A stretch of DNA of 5,660 nt from Thermoplasmata archaeon (GCA_021827545.1 JAKAVH010000123.1:1-5660); one strand, 5' to 3'; shown: positions 1 to 5,660, counted from the stretch's first letter. A program made the numbers and translations. The notes: generated by a model from the letters alone, not told the origin.

Positions 1-8
1 AGGAGGAG

Positions 9-320
9 CTAACCCATCGCGATGGAGTGGATGATGTAGTACGTCGAGCACCAGGCCGCCGGGGCGACCGAGTAGGTGCCGATCGGCTGGCCGCACGCCG
101 TCAGTGTCGGCGCGGTACTCGGCTGGTAGTAGAACAGGAGGAGCGCGCCCGAGATCACTTGGAAGAGGAACGCGTTGACGACGAACGCTCCCGTCCAGTA
201 CGACGGCTTGAACGAGAACTCGGGCTGGGGCCGGAGCGCCCACTTGCGCATCGAGGTCCGGTCCTCGACGAACCCCCAGATCTTGTTGAGGGAGCGATTG
301 TACCAGCCCGAGAACGTCAT
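9..320 (-). CDS. Cytochrome b N-terminal part, interrupted by an in-frame TAG and cut by the window edge
   Basis: Start of the di-haem cytochrome b of a bc1/b6f-like complex, which oxidises quinol in the membrane together with the Rieske protein encoded just upstream. The 103 visible residues hold a basic amphipathic N-terminus (residues 1-35), a first membrane helix at about 41-65 ending in FYYQPS (compare the family's MHYTPD-like end of helix A), and an external loop with C76 and C91 running to YYIIHSIAMG, the approach to helix B. The haem-ligand histidines would come later, beyond the window. Codon 104 is TAG (9-11), but the same frame then reads Leu-Leu-Leu to the window edge, as expected before helix B (archaeal homologues, as I recall them, read like PMG-x-LLL). 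I therefore read this as an interrupted longer gene, not a genuine 103-residue protein. ATG at 320 follows the Rieske stop by 13 nt and has a GAGGT ribosome site overlapping that stop. Confidence 0.8.
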   Translation of the reverse strand: MTFSGWYNRSLNKIWGFVEDRTSMRKWALRPQPEFSFKPSYWTGAFVVNAFLFQVISGALLLFYYQPSTAPTLTACGQPIGTYSVAPAAWCSTYYIIHSIAMG

Positions 321-333
321 TCGACCGCGACCT

Positions 334-1170
334 CTAGGTGGGGAAGTTGCAGAGGATCACCGGGGATTCTTTCGCGATCTGCGAGGTCGCCCCTACGCCG
401 TAGTCCCCCTGCAACGTGTTGAGGTGCCCGTTCACCGGAGGGCCGACCATCGACGTCGCGAAGATGTTGCCCGCCGTGTTGCCCGTCTGGTCGGTCACGA
501 GCACGACCTGCGGAAGCGGCAGGACGGCCGGGCCCGTCAGGTTCGACGCCCCGTTCGTGACGTCGTAGGTCGACCCGTGGCAGGAGCAGTGGATGTAGAA
601 CGCCTTTCCTCCCGGGGTCTGCGGGCAGGTGCCCGGCGGATAGTAGGCGATCGCCGGCGCGGGGCATCCGAGATGCTGGCAGATCGCGCTGTACGCCACG
701 ATCGACTGGTGGGTGCCGATCCCTCCCGGTACGTTCTCCGCTCCGTTCTGCCCGTTCGGCGTGCCGCTCGCCGGGTAGAGATTGAGGAGGAAGTTCGGCT
801 CGTTGCGCAGCGGATAGTAGAACAGAAAAAGGTCGGCCGTCTCGGCGCTGTACTCGCTCTCGACCTTGGCGACCGTGAGCGGGCTTCCGTCGACGTCGAG
901 CAGCTGCACCCGCGGGTAGCTCGAGATCCCGATCGTCGGTGGCTGGAGGTACTGGATCGCTCCGCCGCCGAGGCCCCCCGTGCCGGCCCCGACGATCCCC
1001 GCGACCGCGAGGAGCTTGAGAACGTTGCGCTTCGTCTCGTCGACATCGCCTCTCGGATCCGGTCCCCCGGCCGCCACACGACGGATCTGGCCGACCGGGA
1101 AGTCGAGCGCGGACCCGCGACCGCCCGAGAACGGGCACGACGCCGAGCAGTCGGCGGCCCCGGGACCCAT
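334..1170 (-). CDS. Rieske [2Fe-2S] protein of a cytochrome bc-type complex
   Basis: A 278-residue iron-sulfur protein that would pass electrons from quinol to the external acceptor. Box 1 is CQHLGC (C164, H166, C169) and box 2 is CSCHGS (C195, C197, H198). This gives the four cluster ligands C164, H166, C195 and H198 plus the usual disulfide pair C169/C197. The boxes are 25 residues apart, longer than in mitochondrial Rieske proteins and with an extra C182. A membrane anchor lies at about 53-75 and is preceded by TKRNVLK (46-52), which matches the Tat consensus except for Lys in place of the first Arg. About 45 residues precede it, including C8 and C12, unusual for the family. ATG at 1170 shares one base with the upstream TGA (TGATG) and has GGAGGAG 8 nt upstream, so I prefer it to the adjacent GTG at 1173. 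The stop is TAG. Cytochrome b follows after 13 nt. Confidence 0.95.
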   Translation of the reverse strand: MGPGAADCSASCPFSGGRGSALDFPVGQIRRVAAGGPDPRGDVDETKRNVLKLLAVAGIVGAGTGGLGGGAIQYLQPPTIGISSYPRVQLLDVDGSPLTVAKVESEYSAETADLFLFYYPLRNEPNFLLNLYPASGTPNGQNGAENVPGGIGTHQSIVAYSAICQHLGCPAPAIAYYPPGTCPQTPGGKAFYIHCSCHGSTYDVTNGASNLTGPAVLPLPQVVLVTDQTGNTAGNIFATSMVGPPVNGHLNTLQGDYGVGATSQIAKESPVILCNFPT

Positions 1171-1355
1171 CACAGGCTCCTCCCACGGGTATCGGGCCGG
1201 GCGTCGTCCGCGAGCGTCGGATCGGGAACGGATGCCTCTCCGGGCAGCTCGGCGTGCTCGCTGCCGTAGTAGACGGCCCAGGTGATCCCGATCCCCATGA
1301 GCAGCACGAGGATCTCGGTGAGGCTGACGACCTGGTCGGGGGTGAGCGCGCTCAT
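1170..1355 (-). CDS. Small single-span membrane protein (61 aa), unknown, in the Tat-Rieske operon
   Basis: I do not recognise a family. The protein has a short polar N-terminus (MSALTPDQVVS), one membrane helix at about 13-31 that includes MGIGITWAVYYG, and an acidic, Pro-rich soluble tail. The start is well fixed: ATG at 1355 overlaps the stop of the TatB-like gene as ATGA, and its own TGA overlaps the Rieske ATG as TGATG, so translation is probably coupled on both sides. Position between Tat genes and Rieske suggests a small accessory subunit of the bc-type complex, similar in size to the single-helix subunits of other respiratory complexes. That role is inferred from context only. Short length and tight double overlap make it easy to miss in automatic annotation. 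Confidence 0.75.
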   Translation of the reverse strand: MSALTPDQVVSLTEILVLLMGIGITWAVYYGSEHAELPGEASVPDPTLADDARPDTRGRSL

Positions 1356-1750
1356 CGGCTCGTCTCCACGGCCGACGCGTCGAGCGAAACGGTCATCGTC
1401 CAGGTCGGCACCGGGTAGCCCGCCGCGTAGGTCGGAACGAGCGGTGGGGCGGGCGAGGGGGCCAGCGGGGCGACGGGTGGCGTCCGGACCGGCGCCGGGA
1501 TCCCGCTCCGCTGCGTGGGGGTCGGGTCGAGGCCGAGGAGCGTCCCCCGCAGCGAGAGCGCTTGGCCCGGGCCCATCGCCGGCAGCTCCGCCGCCTTCCA
1601 GAACTCGGAGAGCAGCTCCTGCTTCATCTTCCCCGCCCGGGCGTACCAGCGGCCGAAGGTCCGGAGCACCTCCCGGTTCTCCCGGCCGAAGAGGAGGAAG
1701 ACCGCCACTCCGGCGATGATGATCCAATCGACGTCACTGAACAGCGCCAT
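1352..1750 (-). CDS. TatA/TatB-family protein with TatB-like helix and Pro-rich tail (132 aa)
   Basis: A second member of the TatA/B family in the same operon. It has an N-terminal membrane helix at about 9-21 (DWIIIAGVAVFLLFG) with acidic D6 and D8 at the place of the polar residue in TatA/TatB, the FG hinge (F21-G22), then an amphipathic helix at 23-57. After the hinge, GRENREVLRTFGRWYARAGK resembles the TatB pattern (GPERLPEL-R-GRW-RR) more than the TatA one (KLPELG-S-G-FKKA). The last 60 residues are rich in Pro and Ala and end without recognisable structure. It shares DW(I/L)IIA and a hinge with the TatA at 2701-2907, so the two are probably paralogues. It would act in the membrane with TatC, perhaps as a receptor-side partner, but a plain second TatA cannot be excluded. 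ATG at 1750 lies 12 nt after the tatC stop, with AGGT upstream. Confidence 0.78.
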   Translation of the reverse strand: MALFSDVDWIIIAGVAVFLLFGRENREVLRTFGRWYARAGKMKQELLSEFWKAAELPAMGPGQALSLRGTLLGLDPTPTQRSGIPAPVRTPPVAPLAPSPAPPLVPTYAAGYPVPTWTMTVSLDASAVETSR

Positions 1751-1762
1751 GACCGACCTGCC

Positions 1763-2593
1763 TCACCCCACGCCGACCCCGGCGACGGTCCGCCGCTCGG
1801 TCGCCCGGGCCTCCCACCGTCCCGCGAAGTACGCCCCCCCGAGGTAGAGCCCGATCATCGGCGCGGCGATCAGGAGCATCGTGATGCCGGAGTTGTCCGG
1901 CGTTACGATCATCCCAAAGACGAGGGACCCGAGGACCGCGGCCCGCCAGTGCCGTCGCCACGCCGACGCGGCGACCACGCCGAGCCGGGTGAGGGCGTAG
2001 ACGAAGACCGGCAGTTCGAAGACGACCCCGAAGGCGAGCGAGTAGAGGAGGGCGAACGTGACGAAGTTCTGCACCCCGAGGACGGGGGAGAGCCCCATCG
2101 CCGCCACGTAGCGGAAGAGCAAGCGGAACGTGAACGGCGTGAGAAAGAAGACCCCGATCGCCGTTCCGACCGCAAAGAGCGCCGTCGCGGGGAGACCGAC
2201 CTGACGGAGGAGCGCGCGCTCGTTGCGCCGGAGGGCCGGCACGAGGAAAGCGCCCGTCTCGTGGACGATCCACGGCATGCCGAGGATGAGCGTGAGCAGA
2301 AGCCCGATCTCCATCTGGACGACGATCGAGTCGCCGACCCCGACGTTGAGGAGCGTCACCCCGCCCGGAAGCATCCACTGCCGCATCGCCCGGAAGAGCT
2401 GGGCCGTGACGTTGTAGAACGGACTCGGCCACGGAACGGCGAGCGGGACCGACACTCCGAGAACGGAGAGCGTGAGCGGACGAAGCTCGAAGAGGAGGAG
2501 GCTCCCGAAGAGCGGACCGAGGACGAGGGCGATCCGGACGACCCGGTGCCGGACCTCCCCGAGGACGGAAAGAAGGCGGTCGAGGTCTCCCAT
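1763..2593 (-). CDS. tatC: Sec-independent protein translocase subunit TatC
   Basis: The six-helix receptor of the twin-arginine translocase, which binds Tat signal peptides on the cytoplasmic side. The 276 residues show the family landmarks: a cytoplasmic N-terminus with GEVRHR (E13, R15; compare the HLxELRxR motif), a long first external loop, FLVPALRRNER at 116-126 (E125 corresponds to the conserved signal-binding Glu of the P-x-L-x-x-x-E-R motif), FGVVFELPVF with E193 in the fourth helix, and TPDN at 231-234 before the last helix. Membrane helices lie near 19-36, 90-110, 135-155, 178-200, 216-231 and 236-256. ATG at 2593 is preferred to the adjacent TTG at 2596 because GGGGTGAT, complementary to the 16S 3' end, lies just upstream. 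The gene sits 107 nt after tatA and 12 nt before the TatB-like gene. Confidence 0.95.
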   Translation of the reverse strand: MGDLDRLLSVLGEVRHRVVRIALVLGPLFGSLLLFELRPLTLSVLGVSVPLAVPWPSPFYNVTAQLFRAMRQWMLPGGVTLLNVGVGDSIVVQMEIGLLLTLILGMPWIVHETGAFLVPALRRNERALLRQVGLPATALFAVGTAIGVFFLTPFTFRLLFRYVAAMGLSPVLGVQNFVTFALLYSLAFGVVFELPVFVYALTRLGVVAASAWRRHWRAAVLGSLVFGMIVTPDNSGITMLLIAAPMIGLYLGGAYFAGRWEARATERRTVAGVGVG

Positions 2594-2700
2594 CAATCAC
2601 CCCGGCACCCCCGCGCTGCGATCCCGTCGGCCCGGCCCGGGCCGCCCGTTCGCCGTCGTGGGGTCCTTCGCTCGCGCATGCGCGCCGGTCGCCCGATGCG
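2594..2700 (-). other. 107-nt gap between tatA and tatC with two 12-nt palindromes
   Basis: This is the only sizeable gap inside the tat-Rieske run. It has no TATA-like box. It contains CGCGCATGCGCG (2673-2684) and CGGCCCGGGCCG (2633-2644), both perfect palindromes, and a 28-codon Arg-rich mini frame (2679-2593) whose TGA overlaps the tatC ATG. Palindromes of this length arise by chance in such GC-rich DNA, so no function is claimed. Confidence 0.35.
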
Positions 2701-2907
2701 TCAGTGGGTCGGGCCCGACGCGGGCGGGGAGCTGGTCGAGCTCACCGACTCGGCCTTGATCTCCCGCTCGATCTCGTTCCGCCCCTTCTTGAACTCCCCG
2801 ACCGACCGGCCCAGGCTGTGGGCAAGCTGGGGAATCTTGCTGGATCCGTAGAACAGGATCCCGGCCACCACGGCTATGATCAACCAGTCGTCGATGGAGT
2901 CGAACAC
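2701..2907 (-). CDS. tatA: Sec-independent protein translocase subunit TatA
   Basis: The pore-forming or membrane-thinning subunit of the Tat system. The 68 residues form one membrane helix at about 8-20, the hinge FYG (19-21, one residue longer than the usual FG), and the amphipathic helix SSKIPQLAHSLGRSVGEFKK that is diagnostic of TatA, followed by a charged and then Ser/Pro-rich tail. D6-D7-W8 matches the N-terminus of the downstream TatB-like paralogue. The start is GTG at 2907; I see no in-frame ATG nearby, and a GGGGGGAAG stretch precedes it. It is the first gene of the tat-Rieske-cytochrome b run and has its own promoter-like region in the 103 nt after the AbrB-PhoU gene. Size is normal for an archaeal TatA. 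Confidence 0.93.
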   Translation of the reverse strand: MFDSIDDWLIIAVVAGILFYGSSKIPQLAHSLGRSVGEFKKGRNEIEREIKAESVSSTSSPPASGPTH

Positions 2908-2941
2908 CGCGTCTTCCCCCCCGCGCGCACCCGGCCTCGAA

Positions 2942-2959
2942 CGATATGGCGTTCGTACG
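2942..2959 (-). promoter_or_regulatory. Probable tatA operon promoter: CGTACGAAC element plus TATA-like box
   Basis: On the minus strand CGTACGAAC (2959-2951) is followed after two bases by CATATCG (2948-2942). A start about 27 nt on would leave about 11 nt before GTG 2907. The distance from the CGTACG centre to the ATAT centre is 11 nt, as in the coxB promoter. Confidence 0.4.
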
Positions 2960-2966
2960 GCAGGAA

Positions 2967-2987
2967 CGGACCGGTATCTACGGTCCG
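2967..2987 (-). repeat. Hairpin between the AbrB-PhoU gene and tatA
   Basis: CGGACCG and CGGTCCG form 7-bp arms around a 7-nt loop, and the overlapping GGTCCGGACC (2982-2991) is itself a palindrome. It lies 24 nt after the regulator's stop codon. It has no U-run, so it is a poor archaeal terminator; an operator or RNA-processing site is equally possible. Confidence 0.35.
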
Positions 2988-3010
2988 GACCCTAGGCAGA
3001 TAAAGCCCGC

Positions 3011-4051
<1,041 letters not shown>

Positions 4052-4061
4052 TCGATCGCTC

Positions 4062-4092
4062 CGAACCTACTACGAGGTTCGTAGCTTATCCT
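4062..4092 (-). promoter_or_regulatory. Nested dyads and weak TATA-like box before the AbrB-PhoU gene
   Basis: CGAACCT and AGGTTCG (4062-4068, 4075-4081) form an inverted repeat with a 6-nt spacer. A second one, CTACGA and TCGTAG (4070-4075, 4079-4084), overlaps it. On the minus strand both lie just downstream of GGATAAGC, a weak TATA-like box centred near 4087, and end about 10 nt before ATG 4051. That is where archaeal repressors usually bind. A binding site for the AbrB domain itself is a plausible but untested reading. Confidence 0.4.
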
Positions 4093-4140
4093 AGGTCCCC
4101 CATTTGAGTCTTGCGACCCGGACGGGATCGGCTCCCCGGG

Positions 4141-4833
4141 CTACGGGTGGGGCGGACCGGCCGACGGTGGGGGCGGGGGCGCGGGCGGTTCGGGGTAGCC
4201 GAGGCGCTCGGGAGGCATCTCGAACATCGATCCCTTGCGCTGGCCGACGACGAAGCCGAGGACGATCGCGACGAGGACGAGCGCGACGATCGTGCCGCTG
4301 ATGATGAACACGGCGATCCCGGGTCCCGTGTTCACCGAGGCGGGTGTGAGGTTGGTCGGGAGCGCCATCCCGAAGGCGATGTAGCCGTACATCCCTTCCT
4401 TGAAGTGGCCCGGCTCGAGGCAAACGAACTCGTACCACCCGGGTCCCGGCGACGTGAACGACGCGTGCGCCTGGTCGCCGGAGCCGGTGACGTTGACGCT
4501 CACGAGGCTGCCGTAGGTGGAGAAGAGCGTGGCGAGGTCCGCGGACGACGGTATCACCCATCCCGCGCGGTCGAGGATCGAGAAGGTGTGGGCGAGCGTG
4601 TCGGCGTCCGTGACCGTCACGTTGATCGTCGTGTTCGTCGGAAGGTTCTCGTAGGCGTCCTGGACGAACTTGTACGGCGCGGCCGTCGTCACGGCGAGCG
4701 ACGAGGACGTGTCGACGACGACGCTCGAGGCCCGCGCCGGGGCGACGGCCGACCAGGTCGCCACGAGCGCCACGAGCAAGAGGACCGCGATCGCGCCCGA
4801 GACGAACCGACGCCCGCGCCGAACGACCGACAT
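4141..4833 (-). CDS. Membrane-anchored blue-copper protein (cupredoxin, rusticyanin/sulfocyanin-like)
   Basis: A probable external electron carrier with a type 1 copper site. The 230 residues have a basic, hydrophobic signal sequence with possible cleavage after A35 (ARA/SS), a cupredoxin domain at about 40-160, a C-terminal membrane helix at about 173-196 followed by QRK, and a cytoplasmic Pro-rich tail (206-230). Copper ligands are H82 (LAHTF) and C138, H143 and M148 in CLEPGHFKEGM. The C-x4-H-x4-M spacing equals that of rusticyanin. Four N-x-T sequons (N67, N71, N114, N161) fall in the external part. With no haem c protein in the window, it could link the Rieske complex to the CuA of subunit II encoded divergently (inference). 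A CoxB-like subunit fragment is excluded because the two-Cys CuA motif is absent. ATG at 4833; stop TAG; 89 nt separate it from the AbrB-PhoU gene. Confidence 0.87.
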   Translation of the reverse strand: MSVVRRGRRFVSGAIAVLLLVALVATWSAVAPARASSVVVDTSSSLAVTTAAPYKFVQDAYENLPTNTTINVTVTDADTLAHTFSILDRAGWVIPSSADLATLFSTYGSLVSVNVTGSGDQAHASFTSPGPGWYEFVCLEPGHFKEGMYGYIAFGMALPTNLTPASVNTGPGIAVFIISGTIVALVLVAIVLGFVVGQRKGSMFEMPPERLGYPEPPAPPPPPSAGPPHP

Positions 4834-4870
4834 CCCGTACCCGCCCGCCTCTCGCGGGACGGAGCGTGTG

Positions 4871-4894
4871 ATTCAAAGCCCCTCCGTACGTACG
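4871..4894 (-). promoter_or_regulatory. Probable cupredoxin promoter: CGTACGTACG element plus TATA-like box
   Basis: Read on the minus strand, the palindrome CGTACGTACG (4894-4885) is followed by GAGGGG (BRE-like) and CTTTGAAT (4878-4871). A start about 27 nt on would leave a leader of about 15 nt before ATG 4833. It is back to back with the coxB promoter in a 142-nt divergent region. Confidence 0.42.
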
Positions 4895-4930
4895 ATGCCG
4901 GCCCCGCGCCCTCGGGCGCAAGGCGATACG

Positions 4931-4952
4931 GTTCGTACGCGGGGAATATGTA
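4931..4952 (+). promoter_or_regulatory. Probable coxB promoter: CGTACG element plus TATA-like box
   Basis: GTTCGTACG (4931-4939) is followed by a purine-rich CGGGG that could serve as BRE and by AATATGTA (4945-4952), the most A+T-rich spot in the region. The box centre is about 27 nt before GTG 4976, so the transcript would be leaderless. Seen in sequence; promoter role is inferred. Confidence 0.5.
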
Positions 4953-4975
4953 GCTCGACACTCCCCACTGGGGAC

Positions 4976-5122
4976 GTGCCGACGAACCTCGCCGAGACGA
5001 ACGCGCTCGTCTGGGTGATGGTCGGGATCTCCGCCGCGGGTTCGATCGTGACCTTCGCGTTCCTCGTCTACGCCCTCTGGAAGTTCCGCGACCCGAAGGT
5101 CAAGGGGCGACGTTATGGTTAG
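4976..5122 (+). CDS. First transmembrane segment of cytochrome oxidase subunit II, as a separate 48-aa frame
   Basis: A 48-residue polypeptide with one membrane helix (about 12-36, NALVWVMVGIS through FLVYALWKF) and a basic end RDPKVKGRRYG. In composition and charge this is the TM1 and start of the cytoplasmic loop of an A-type CoxB, in which the chain would continue into the frame that starts at 5115. It stops at TAG (5120-5122), 8 nt inside the next gene and in another frame. It is either a natural split subunit, recalling the separate single-helix subunit IIa of ba3 oxidases, or one half of a frameshifted coxB. I choose GTG at 4976 because a TATA-like AATATGTA at 4945-4952 would place transcription start almost on it (leaderless). 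An in-frame ATG at 4895 would add 27 unconserved-looking residues and lie upstream of that promoter. Confidence 0.68.
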   Translation: MPTNLAETNALVWVMVGISAAGSIVTFAFLVYALWKFRDPKVKGRRYG

Positions 5123-5576
5123 CAAGATCGAGGTCGCGTGGACGCTCGCGACCGTCGTCCTGATCGCCGGCGTCGGCGTTTACTCGACCGTCCTCCTCTA
5201 CCACCTCGACGCGTGGCCGTCGAACCCGACGGAGTACGTCGACGTCATCGGCCACCAGTGGTACTGGGAGTTCTGCTACCCCGTCAACAATACCTGCTTC
5301 AACTCCTCGTACGACGCGGCGACCAACAGCGTGTCGGGAGGGGCGTTATGGGCTCCCCCGGGCGCGGTCGTGCAGATCAACGTCACCGCCGCCGACGTGA
5401 TCCACTCGTTCAACATCCCCCAGCTCGGGGTGCGCATCGACGCGATCCCCGGTCGGACGAACCACTTCGCGTTCGGCGTGCCGAACGTGAGCCCCGGCAC
5501 GGAGTACCTCATCCAGTGCACGGAGTTCTGCGGAACGTTCCACGGAACGATGCGGTCGTTCCTGGTCGTTACCTGA
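5115..5576 (+). CDS. coxB: Cytochrome c/quinol-type oxidase subunit II, TM2 plus CuA domain
   Basis: The electron-entry subunit of a haem-copper oxidase. The 153 residues begin in the cytoplasmic loop (MVSKIEVAWT; E6 corresponds to the conserved Glu near the K-channel entry), cross the membrane once (about 9-30), carry the aromatic GHQWYWEF (46-53), and end in an external cupredoxin domain with a complete CuA site: H97 (VIHSFN) and C135, E137, C139, H143, M146 in CTEFCGTFHGTM. The intact CuA argues for an oxidase fed by a soluble or anchored carrier rather than directly by quinol. An insertion after the aromatic stretch has C54 and C61, possibly a disulfide, and two sequons. Normal CoxB has two membrane helices; here the first is encoded by the overlapping frame 4976-5122. 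ATG at 5115 has AAGGGG 7 nt upstream. No oxidase subunit I is visible in the 84 nt that follow. Confidence 0.94.
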   Translation: MVSKIEVAWTLATVVLIAGVGVYSTVLLYHLDAWPSNPTEYVDVIGHQWYWEFCYPVNNTCFNSSYDAATNSVSGGALWAPPGAVVQINVTAADVIHSFNIPQLGVRIDAIPGRTNHFAFGVPNVSPGTEYLIQCTEFCGTFHGTMRSFLVVT

Positions 5577-5660
5577 GCGGCGGCCCCGTCCCGGATCGCC
5601 CCCACCCCGCGGCGGGCGCCGACCCTTCGCCCGTAGACGCCCCGCCAAGCACGTAGGGCG

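Noticed and set aside
1..320. Whole-genome recoding of TAG as a sense codon (for example pyrrolysine)
   Set aside because: TAG ends the Rieske, cupredoxin and TM1 frames where the families end, and reading through gives sequence unlike the families. A local event at cytochrome b is left open.
1168..1173. GTG at 1173 as the Rieske start
   Set aside because: The ATG one codon later has better spacing from GGAGGAG and the TGATG overlap with the upstream stop.
175..1269. 364-codon open frame on the plus strand
   Set aside because: Antisense to Rieske, the small membrane protein and cytochrome b; Arg/Val-rich, no motif, and the opposite strand has an unambiguous Rieske protein.
2633..2684. Two 12-nt palindromes as regulator sites
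   Set aside because: Pure G/C or nearly so, and expected a few times by chance in a window of this composition; no promoter sits beside them.
1562..2851. 429-codon open frame on the plus strand
   Set aside because: Antisense to tatA, tatC and the TatB-like gene; the product is a monotonous Glu/Arg/Pro string with no fold or motif, as expected opposite GC-rich genes.
4806..4833. Tat signal in the cupredoxin (RRGRRF near the N-terminus)
   Set aside because: The residues after the Arg pairs do not fit the consensus (no F-L-K-like pattern in register); an ordinary Sec signal with a basic start explains it.
4111..4953. 280-codon open frame on the plus strand opposite the cupredoxin gene
   Set aside because: Asp/Glu/Arg-rich shadow; the minus strand encodes a signal peptide, a copper site and a membrane anchor.
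5577..5660. A further gene or terminator after coxB
   Set aside because: The 84 nt are GC-rich with no convincing start, U-run or strong hairpin; subunit I may start beyond the window.

Overview
This is a GC-rich stretch (roughly two thirds G+C by eye) of what looks like an aerobic archaeon. The evidence is an AbrB-PhoU fusion regulator of archaeal type, a TatA/TatC gene set fused to respiratory genes, a membrane-anchored blue-copper protein in place of a c-type cytochrome (no CxxCH haem motif is visible in any gene), and TATA-like boxes 30-40 nt upstream of several starts. A GC-rich soil or acidic-habitat Thermoplasmatota lineage would fit, but that placement is inference.

Layout. All genes from 1 to 4833 lie on the minus strand; only the last block is on the plus strand. 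Read in the direction of transcription, the minus strand carries: a membrane cupredoxin (4833-4141); an AbrB-PhoU regulator (4051-3011); tatA (2907-2701); tatC (2593-1763); a second, TatB-like TatA paralogue (1750-1352); a 61-residue single-span membrane protein (1355-1170); a Rieske iron-sulfur protein (1170-334); and the beginning of cytochrome b (320 to the window edge). From tatC to cytochrome b the genes overlap (ATGA, TGATG) or are separated by only 12-13 nt, so this is an operon joining the Tat export machine to the Rieske/cytochrome b complex. On the plus strand, divergent from the cupredoxin gene, sits cytochrome oxidase subunit II, encoded as two overlapping reading frames: a 48-residue TM1 piece (4976-5122) and a TM2 plus CuA piece (5115-5576).

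How it fits together (inference from families). The folded Rieske protein is the likely Tat substrate, and it carries a lysine-arginine variant of the Tat motif. Rieske and cytochrome b oxidise quinol, the rusticyanin/sulfocyanin-like cupredoxin could carry electrons outside the membrane, and the CuA domain of subunit II would accept them for a haem-copper oxidase whose subunit I would lie outside the window.

Points worth a second look are: an in-frame TAG inside cytochrome b at a place where the flanking residues still read as the family; the split of CoxB exactly in its cytoplasmic loop; a CGTACG element placed directly upstream of the TATA-like box in three separate promoters (tatA, cupredoxin, coxB); a pair of nested dyads in front of the AbrB-PhoU gene; and the TatB-like paralogue, since archaea are usually described as lacking TatB.
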